A DNA stretch of 64,000 nt from positions 248,001-312,000 of the forward strand of contig JAPPUL010000089.1 in the NCBI GenBank assembly GCA_026874595.1. Reading direction: 5' to 3'. Within the stretch, counting starts at the first letter, position 1. Each line of letters begins with the position of its first letter. The notes under the pieces are model-generated. The model made no database searches and was not told the DNA's origin. It saw nothing but the letters and a program-made list of their open reading frames with translations. This DNA comes from Sipunculus nudus. Lineage: Eukaryota; Annelida; Sipuncula; Golfingiida; Sipunculidae. Both the position numbers and the translations under genes were made by a program. Shown here one piece after another: positions 57,990-64,000 of the stretch.

Positions 57990-58990
57990 TTAGTCCATAC
58001 TGATTGCGACTTTGCCTATATGTTTTCCTTCTTTGAAATAACTATGAGCTTCATTTACTTCGTTGAAATTAAATACTTTGTCTACCAACGGCTTTATCCG
58101 TCCAGCTTCTACCCATTTAGATACTTCTCTTAAAATCCTGCCATGCTCTTCTCTTCCTTTGCTTGTATATAGAGGTAATAACATAAATACTGCGTGTAAT
58201 GACGCTGCTTTTGCCTGTAGTACCGAAAGGTCTACCACTGCCCCTGTTGCTATTATAGTTACCACGGTGCCATGTATCTTTACCGCCTCAAGACAAAGAC
58301 TTATATTCTCACCTCCCACTGTGTCAAGCACAAGAGTAAATCCCATCCCGCCCGTAAGACGTCTTACGTATTCTCTAACGCTCTCCTCTTTATACATTAT
58401 AACTTCATCCGCTCCAAGAGACAAAGCTATCTCTTTCTTCTCCTTTGTCGATACCGTCGTGTATACCTTTGTATCCAGTGTCTTTGCCATCTGTATCGCT
58501 ATATGTCCAACCCCCCCACAACCTCCATGGATTAATATATTCTCTTTAGGTTCCAAACCCTTATCCATTAAAGATTCATAAGATGTTATGCCTACAGGGG
58601 TAATGTTGCTGCCTCAATAAAATTTATATTCTTTGGCTTTAGAGATATTAAACGTGCATCTGCAAGCATATACTCTGACAAAGCTCCAGGTTCATTATAA
58701 CAGCCACCTGCACAGCCGTATACCTCATCTCCTGCCTTGAAATCGCTAACCCCGTCGCCTACCTCATCAATCACTCCTGATACATCTCCATGTAATACTG
58801 CTGGTAAGGGCGGCGCTATAACAGGTATGCCAAGAGCCTTTATCTTTACATCTATAGGATTTATACTTGTTGCCTTAACCTTTATTATGACATAGCCTGC
58901 TTTGCATTTTGGTCGCTCTTTCCTTATAAGCTTAAACTCTGAGTCTTCTCCGTACTTTTCAACTACCTGTACCAGCATTGTATCTGACAT
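57990..58990 (-). pseudogene. Zinc-less MDR dehydrogenase/quinone oxidoreductase, frameshifted
   Basis: A medium-chain dehydrogenase of the quinone oxidoreductase/crotonyl-CoA type. The first frame has VKATSINPIDVKIKALG and HGDVSGVIDEVGDGVSDFKAGDEVYG, and the second the Rossmann motif GGCGGVGHIAIQMAK plus the tail VDKVFNFNEVNEAHSYF. They meet at a C4 run on the coding strand (58597-58600), where one more base keeps the frame (EAATLPxVGITSYE). The corrected length is about 333 aa. Unlike the other breaks in the window this is a one-base loss. Strong AAGGAGGAG site before the ATG. Confidence 0.82.
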
Positions 58991-59110
58991 CTTTATTCTC
59001 CTCCTTTTAATTAACCCTACTCTTTGCCAACTTTGTGTAATATAATAAATTAATATAATAAATAATGTTACTAGTTGTTCTTATGAAGTAAATAAACAGC
59101 TATATATTTT

Positions 59111-59206
59111 TTAGTCCATGCTGATTGCAACTTTGTCTATATGTTTTTCTGCTTTGAAATAATTGAAAGCCTTATTTACTTCGTTTAAATTAAATACTTC
59201 ATCTAC
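59111..59206 (-). pseudogene. Remnant of a second MDR dehydrogenase copy (last 31 codons)
   Basis: The minus-strand reading VDEVFNLNEVNKAFNYF ... HIDKVAISMD nearly repeats the end of the dehydrogenase at 57990-58080, with a few silent and replacement changes. Nothing of the rest of the gene is present upstream, where the HARE/GIY-YIG gene ends at 59256. So one tandem copy was truncated, leaving only its 3' end. Confidence 0.8.
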
Positions 59207-59255
59207 ATTTACATTTATATTTATTAGTTCAAAAACAGTTTTTATAATTAATATA

Positions 59256-60018
59256 CTATGATATCTCAATAAAGTGCTTGTCAACAAGTGCTTTAGCTCT
59301 TTGCTTTTCGAGTTTAGGATCAATTACCTGTATATATTCAGCTTCACTTAAGCCATCAGCTCCCTTTCTATTTTGACGAGGTTCAACTGCTTCAATTAGA
59401 ATAGCCTCAAGTACACTAATTAACTTTTCTGTCTTATAGCCCGATGGAAGTTTACCTAGTTTCCCATCTTCAGAAATAGGTAAAAGTCCAAACCAAGAAA
59501 ACCTATCCCACCTTCCTGAGAGTCTGTCTTTAGTGTGATATTTTAGCCTACTTCCAATACTCTCATCACTACGGCCAACGTAAATAAGTTCTCTCCTATC
59601 GTAAAGAAGGTATACTCCAACTTGATTATAAAAGTTAATAGGATCGGAGCCCTGTCTTTCTATTCCAAATATGTTTGTTTTTTTTCCAATCTACGTTATC
59701 TCTTTTCCAAAACATACTAAAAGAGGTGATTATCTCATGTGAATCATCTTTTTCCGATTCACTATCGTCTATGACAGTATAGTTAAATTCTTTTAAGCCA
59801 TATTTACCCCTGTCAAGCTTTATGTATGGAGAGCGTTTACCACTACGTTTCATTGATGTAGTAATTTGTGAAACCACAGTATTAGCAGGAGTAGCGCCAA
59901 CCTTCTTACGTAAGCCTTCTTTTATGATAAGTTCCGTAATCTCCCCGTAGTAAAGAGGCTTTTTAGCATCTTTAAGAACTTTTATTATAGCATCTTGCCA
60001 AGGTAATGAGTCTGACAT
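59256..60018 (-). pseudogene. HARE-HTH plus GIY-YIG nuclease fusion, frameshifted at A8
   Basis: The N-terminal part is a HARE-HTH (HB1/ASXL/restriction-endonuclease) winged helix: WQDAIIKVLKDAKKPLYYGE, GLRKKVGATPANTV, SPYIKLDRGKYGL. Reading past the A8 run at 59678-59685 with one base fewer gives DWKKTNIFGIERQGSDP and then VGVYLLYDRRELIYVGRSDE (about residues 132-151), the GIY-YIG nuclease signature, followed by RLKYH, a conserved Glu in LEAILIEAVEP and the end at TAG 59256. Corrected length is about 253 aa. Strong AAGGAGA site. HARE domains occur with restriction and modification enzymes; a defence or DNA-modification-sensing role is an inference. No methyltransferase is nearby. Confidence 0.78.
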
Positions 60019-60054
60019 AATATCTCCTTATAGGGTATAAGCTTTATGAATCAT

Positions 60055-60083
60055 AATATATTAGTTTTTGTTGTATTTGTCAA
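60055..60083 (-). promoter_or_regulatory. Sigma70 promoter of the HARE/GIY-YIG gene
   Basis: TTGACA and TATATT on the minus strand with a 17-base spacer; the transcript would start near 60048, 30 bases before the ATG. A self-standing promoter suggests an independent unit. Confidence 0.75.
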
Positions 60084-60346
60084 AGTATTAATATTTAACC
60101 AGATAGTAGTATAATAATCAGGTTGTCAAGAATTGGTTTAATATTGTAGAGTTAGATAGTTATATAGCTATTTAAATCTAAGCACAGTTAGCGCAAAACG
60201 CCTCATATAAAGTACAGAATAATATAGGGTTAATAAAATATATAGTTGTTACTATGAAAAAAACATAGAAAAGCCATTGACTATATTAAAATTAATACAT
60301 ACCCTTCCCTTTTCAAACAAAACTACCATATAGGCATTTTGAATTA
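60084..60346. other. Intergenic region before the tct genes
   Basis: AT-rich, with an isolated TTGACT (60277-60282) lacking a good -10 at normal spacing. No gene, RNA or repeat is visible. Confidence 0.5.
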
Positions 60347-62257
60347 ATGTTTTTTTACCTTAATAACTTTCTAGTATTAGTTATAGGTACTATTAGTGGT
60401 GTAATGTTAGGGGCAACTCCCGGCGTAAGTTCTACTATGTCAGTAGCGCTTTTAGTGCCTTTTACCTTTCAAATGTCTCCAGAAATAGGTTTAATTCTTC
60501 TAGGTTCAGTTTATGCAGGTTCAGTTGCAGGTGGAGCTATAAGCGCTATTTTAATTAACATACCAGGTTCACCTGCAAACATTGCTACACTTTTAGACGG
60601 ATATCCTCTTGCAAAAAGTAATCGTGCAGCTGAGGCTCTTAATTATTGCTTTATAAGTTCTTTTATAGGCGGGGTGTGTTTTCATTTTAATCTTTTTCAC
60701 TCCGCTGTTAGCGGATTTTTCTCTTAGATTTGGGCCTTCTGAATTATTTTGGGTTGCTATTTTAGGTATTACAGTTATAGCATCTGTTGGTTCTAAAAAT
60801 CCTATAAAGGGTCTTATGTCAGGATTTTTGGGGTTATGGATTTCAACTATTGGTTATAATCCTACACTTGGGGTAAAGCGATTTATCTTTACCGACCATC
60901 TTAGTGGCGGCATTCACATTATAGCAGCTTTGATAGGGCTTTTTGCGATACCTGAGGTTATTAATATATTATCTAGCAAGGATACTAAATTAAGTTTTAA
61001 TAAAATAGAAAAGACTAGCATCTGGGCTTCTTTCATTACTAGTATAAAAAAGATAAAGGCTCTTGTAATTGGAGTTATAACAGGTGTTATTGTTGGCATT
61101 ATTCCTGGTGCTGGAGGACAGATTGCGGGGCTTGTTGCTTATGATCAAACAAAGAAGTTTAGTAAAAAGCCACAAAACTTTGGTAAGGGAGAAGTTGAGG
61201 AAATAGTAAGTGCTGAATCTGCAAACAATGCTATGATTGGGCCTTCTTTAATTCCTTTATTAACTCTTGGTATACCAGGCAGTCCAACTGCTGCTGTTTT
61301 ACTTGGTGGTCTTTTAATACATGAACTTTTTCCTGGAAGTGAGTTATTTACGGTATATGCACAAACAACTTGGACTTTTATTGATGACTCTTCTTGTTGG
61401 TCAACTTATAATGCTTGTTTTTGGTTTATTTATAAGTCGCTATAGTTATTTTATTATTTCAATACTGCAATATTTTATGGGGCTTGCAGTTTTTATTTTA
61501 GCAGTTTTTGGTGTATACAATATTCAGACGAACTTTGATGATGTTGTAGTTATGGTTTTTCTTGGTATTGGGATGTTTTTCATAGGCAAATATGGCTTTA
61601 GTGCAGCTTCTATGGTACTTGGTATTATATTAGGTCCTACAGTTGAAAATAATTTTTTACAAGGGCAAATCATTGCAAGTAGTTCTGATGGTGGTCTTTT
61701 TAGCTATTTTTTTTACAGGCACTCTTAATATAGCGATAATTGCTGTTGTTATATTTTCTATAACTTATAGCATATACATTGAAGGTAGAGAAAGAAAAAA
61801 GCGTAAAACTATTGATTTTAGCAGATACATATCAAAAGAAAACATAATTTCGCTTATTATTGCATGCCTACTATTATTTTATGGTTTATCTTATAATAAT
61901 CCAGATGCCTTTCTTGTCCCAAACTTAGTAGCAGTTGTCATAATTTTATTTGCTATAGTTATTATTTTTCAAAAGAAGCCAAAAGAGGAAGTAAGCTTTA
62001 GTTTTGATTTTAAAAGATTAGCAGTTATTCTGACTTCAGTATTAGTTTATACCTTTGTAGTAGAGATTATTGGGCTTTTCTTTACCTCGTGGGTATTTTT
62101 TATATTACTTGGCATATTTTATATGCCAAAAGATAATATTAGTCTGCTTAAGGCTGTGTCAAAGGTTGTGGCTATCGGCAGTATTTTTATTTTTGCATTA
62201 TATGTGCTTTTTATATTAGTACTTAAAACTTCTATACCAGATGTTTTAATATTTTAA
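60347..62257 (+). pseudogene. Tripartite tricarboxylate transporter TctA-TctB fusion, three +1 frameshifts
   Basis: TctA is the large membrane subunit, TctB the small one. Frame 1 carries the TctA start (ISGVMLGATPGVSSTMSVAL, then NIPGSPANIATLLDGYPLA), frame 2 the middle (GVIVGIIPGAGGQIAGLVAY; LTLGIPGSPTAAVLLGGLL), frame 3 the late helices, and frame 4 the TctA end joined to four TctB helices (NIISLIIACLLLFYGLSY onward). Switches: T4 at 60679-60682, near 61385-61400, and T8 at 61707-61714. There is no stop between the TctA and TctB parts, so even a corrected gene is one chain of about 635 aa. T-ending codons dominate. Confidence 0.8.
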
Positions 62258-62285
62258 AAATATATTTTTTAGGAGAATATAAGTT

Positions 62286-62654
62286 ATGAAAACTATAAAT
62301 AGTATAAACATCATAGAAAGTATAAGCAAAACAATGTTATTATTTGTTTTTAGCTTATTTTTACTATCATGTTCTAATGAGGAGCAGAAGGAGGGGCAGG
62401 AGGATAAACCGGATGAATTTCCAAGCAAGCCTATTAGTTTAGTTGTTTCATATAGTCCAGGTGGTGCAACAGATTTCCAAGCTCGTATTGTAACTATACC
62501 TGCAGCTAATAAAGAGTTTTTGGGTGAACCATTTGTTATTTTAAATAAACCTGGAGCTGGCGGACAAATTGGCTGGAATTGGTTTGCGTCAAAGGCTAAA
62601 GCAGATGGTTATACTTTATCTGCCTACAATTTAAATGCCCCGATTTTCTTTTAA
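62286..62654 (+). pseudogene. Truncated TctC-family solute-binding lipoprotein
   Basis: The start is intact: AGGAGAATATAAGTT then ATG, a signal peptide and lipobox FLLSC, followed by the TctC opening KPISLVVSYSPGGATDFQAR and NKPGAGGQIGWNWFASKAKA. About 120 residues in, after SAYNLNAP, homology ends and the frame closes. The remaining 200 residues of a normal TctC are absent and the next bases belong to a phosphate acyltransferase. Upstream tct genes share its direction. Confidence 0.85.
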
Positions 62655-63524
62655 CAAAAGTACAAAAGGGTAGTCCTATAAGAACTGCTGTTGTTAATCC
62701 TATTACTATATCTTCTATGCAGGGTGTTAAGTGGGCATATGATAAGCCTATAATAGAACCTATTTTTATTGGAGATTCTAAAAGTATTATAGATTGTGCA
62801 AAAAAACTAAACTAGAATATTAGAAACTTTCATTTTTGTGAAAGTTCTGATGATAAAGATAGTGCAAATAAAGCAAAAGAGCTTGCCTCAAATGGGATTG
62901 CTTTTGCCATTATGAAGGGTTATATAGATACCGGTATTTTATTAAAAAGTATTCTTAGTAAAAAAATGAATTTAGTTAAGAGTGGTATTCTGTCACACAT
63001 TTTTTTACATGACAATAGAAGGTTCTAATAAAGCTCTTATGCTTACAGACTGTGTTTTAAATGTATCTCCAAATCAAATGGTTAAAAGAGATATTTTGAG
63101 AAACGCTATCTTTTTTGCAAAAAAGCTTTCATATAAAAAGCCTAAAATAGCACTTCTTTCTGTAACAGAAAAGGTTGTAACTTCTATACCATCAAGTATA
63201 GAAGCTGATACTCTTAGCAGATGAGCAAGTGATAATATGTTAGATGCTGATGTTTATGGCCCCCTTGCTTTAGATGGTGCACTGTCAAAACAAGCTGCTT
63301 CTATTAAAAAGATAGATAATTTAGTTGCAGGTAATGCTGATATACTATTAGTACCGAATTTAGAGACAGGGAATGCTCTTTTTAAATTTATGATATATTT
63401 TTTAAGTGCTTGTGCAGCTGGCATTATACTTGGAGCAAAGGTCCCTATAATATTAAACAGTCGAGCAGGCTCTCCAGAAGCAAGTCTTGCAAGCACTGCT
63501 GTTGCTAAGATTATAAATCATTGA
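62651..63524 (+). pseudogene. Phosphate acetyl/butyryltransferase remnant
   Basis: Homology begins abruptly, without a start codon, at TKVQKGSPIRTAVVNP, followed by MQGVKWAYDKPIIEPIFIGD. It is interrupted by TAG at about 62813 and by an extra T in a T7 run (63000-63006). It then resumes as MTIEGSNKALMLTDCVLNVS and is stopped by TGA at 63222-63224. The end carries DADVYGPLALDGALSKQAAS, AGNADILLVPNLETGNALFK and VPIILNSRAGSPEASLAS, all typical of Ptb/Pta. With two stops, a frameshift and no 5' end it is a true pseudogene. Confidence 0.85.
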
Positions 63525-63817
63525 TAAGTAGAAAGTTAAATTAGATTTTTTAATTATTAAAACTTGTCCGTATACACTCTAATTAGCACTTGCGATAAAT
63601 CACTACCTCCGAAGCTATCCTCTAGTAATAACATCTGCTATAAGAACATCTGCTATAAGAACATCTATTTACATTAGAACGTTATTTTAAAATAGTAAAA
63701 ACAATGCCTACCATATTTAATATACTTTTAGTATACTTAACTTATTAATAATAAGAGATTTATGATAGTCATTTGATGATACAACTTATTAAGGTAGTTT
63801 TATGAAGGAGTGCTAAG
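63525..63817. other. Intergenic region with a short tandem repeat
   Basis: Holds a 15-base unit (ACATCTGCTATAAGA) repeated 2.4 times at 63631-63666 and an inverted AT-rich element near 63720-63745. No gene is visible. Confidence 0.6.
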
Positions 63818-64000
63818 ATGAGTAATAATAATGATGTTGTAAAAGATGTGGGGAGATGGCGCTGGGCGGAGATGTGGCAGACTGAAGACTGGTGGGCAAT
63901 ATGGCTTGCGTTTATCATATTAATTGCTGGTTTGGTTATATACTTGCCAGAACAAAGTAGAATAAAAGATAAGATTATTGACATTGACAAGAAGTGGGAT
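63818..64000 (+). CDS. YeiH-type putative sulfate exporter family membrane protein, N-terminal part
   Basis: 61 codons, open to the right edge. After MSNNNDVVKDVGRWRWAE comes MWQTEDWWAIWLAFIILIAG, the typical opening of YeiH/UPF0324 proteins with its Trp/Glu-Asp cluster and first membrane helix. GAAGGAGTG precedes the ATG. The transport substrate of the family is only predicted. Confidence 0.65.
   Translation, partial: MSNNNDVVKDVGRWRWAEMWQTEDWWAIWLAFIILIAGLVIYLPEQSRIKDKIIDIDKKWD

Noticed and set aside
59111-59323. 70-codon minus-strand ORF taken as a gene
   Set aside because: Its second half is the dehydrogenase stub, and its first half overlaps the end of the HARE/GIY-YIG gene in another frame; it has no ribosome-binding site.
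63222-63224. TGA read as a sense codon
   Set aside because: TGA ends ftsI, rplY and other intact genes here, and the same reading frame also needs a TAG and a frameshift to be ignored, so decay is simpler.

Overview
The window looks like part of an AT-rich chromosome (about one third G+C by eye) from a spirochaete (Spirochaetota); the genus cannot be fixed from sequence alone. The evidence is mostly gene order and families that, as I recall them, are typical of Treponema and Borrelia: M16 peptidase-pnp-rpsO-ribF-truB-rbfA-infB-nusA; cdaA-ybbR-(DUF2225)-truA; rplY-pth-tilS-ftsH; a UPF0164/PorV-like outer-membrane barrel; a FliN with an N-terminal LSQ-x-LDSLL motif; and many lipoproteins with relaxed spirochaetal lipoboxes. 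I saw no tRNA, rRNA, CRISPR array or insertion sequence.

Layout. 1-9.5 kb (+): the end of an FtsI-type transpeptidase, fliN, an unknown UVR-motif protein, murB, a large AddA-like helicase-nuclease with an Fe-S nuclease domain, and comEC; then a TPR protein. 10.4-24.7 kb (-): rnj, an M16 peptidase and the RNA/translation operon from nusA down to pnp (promoter near 23.3 kb), preceded by eno. 24.9-26.0 kb (+): an aldo/keto reductase with a ferredoxin-like tail, behind a near-consensus promoter. 26.1-38.2 kb (-): the most striking region, a tandem family of seven lipoproteins built from GGGMYN / NVTFxxNxA beta-helix repeats resembling chlamydial Pmp passengers. They share a leader peptide, a promoter module and a terminator hairpin; two copies are frameshifted in G runs. 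38.3-53.6 kb (+): lgt, envelope genes, a degenerate metallo-beta-lactamase-fold protein, cdaA-ybbR, DUF2225-truA, ispE, rplY-pth-tilS, ftsH and a K+ channel. 53.6-60.0 kb (-): ogt, queC, an RND pump, a broken zinc-less dehydrogenase plus a fragment of a second copy, and a HARE-HTH/GIY-YIG nuclease fusion. 60.3-63.5 kb (+): a decayed tripartite tricarboxylate transporter (tctA fused to tctB, truncated tctC) running into a ruined phosphate acetyl/butyryltransferase. The window ends inside a YeiH-type membrane protein.

How it fits together. Most of the window is core housekeeping: RNA turnover and ribosome maturation, septal peptidoglycan and lipoprotein maturation (Lgt acts on the many lipoproteins encoded next to it), c-di-AMP signalling and osmotic control. 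The accessory parts are the lipoprotein array, a probable source of surface variation, and the 58-63.5 kb decay zone. Ten of the eleven single-base frameshifts I could place are +1 insertions, mostly in homopolymers, and they also hit the usually essential cdaA and ispE. So sequencing error, slippage-prone expression and true gene decay must be separated before any of these genes is called dead.
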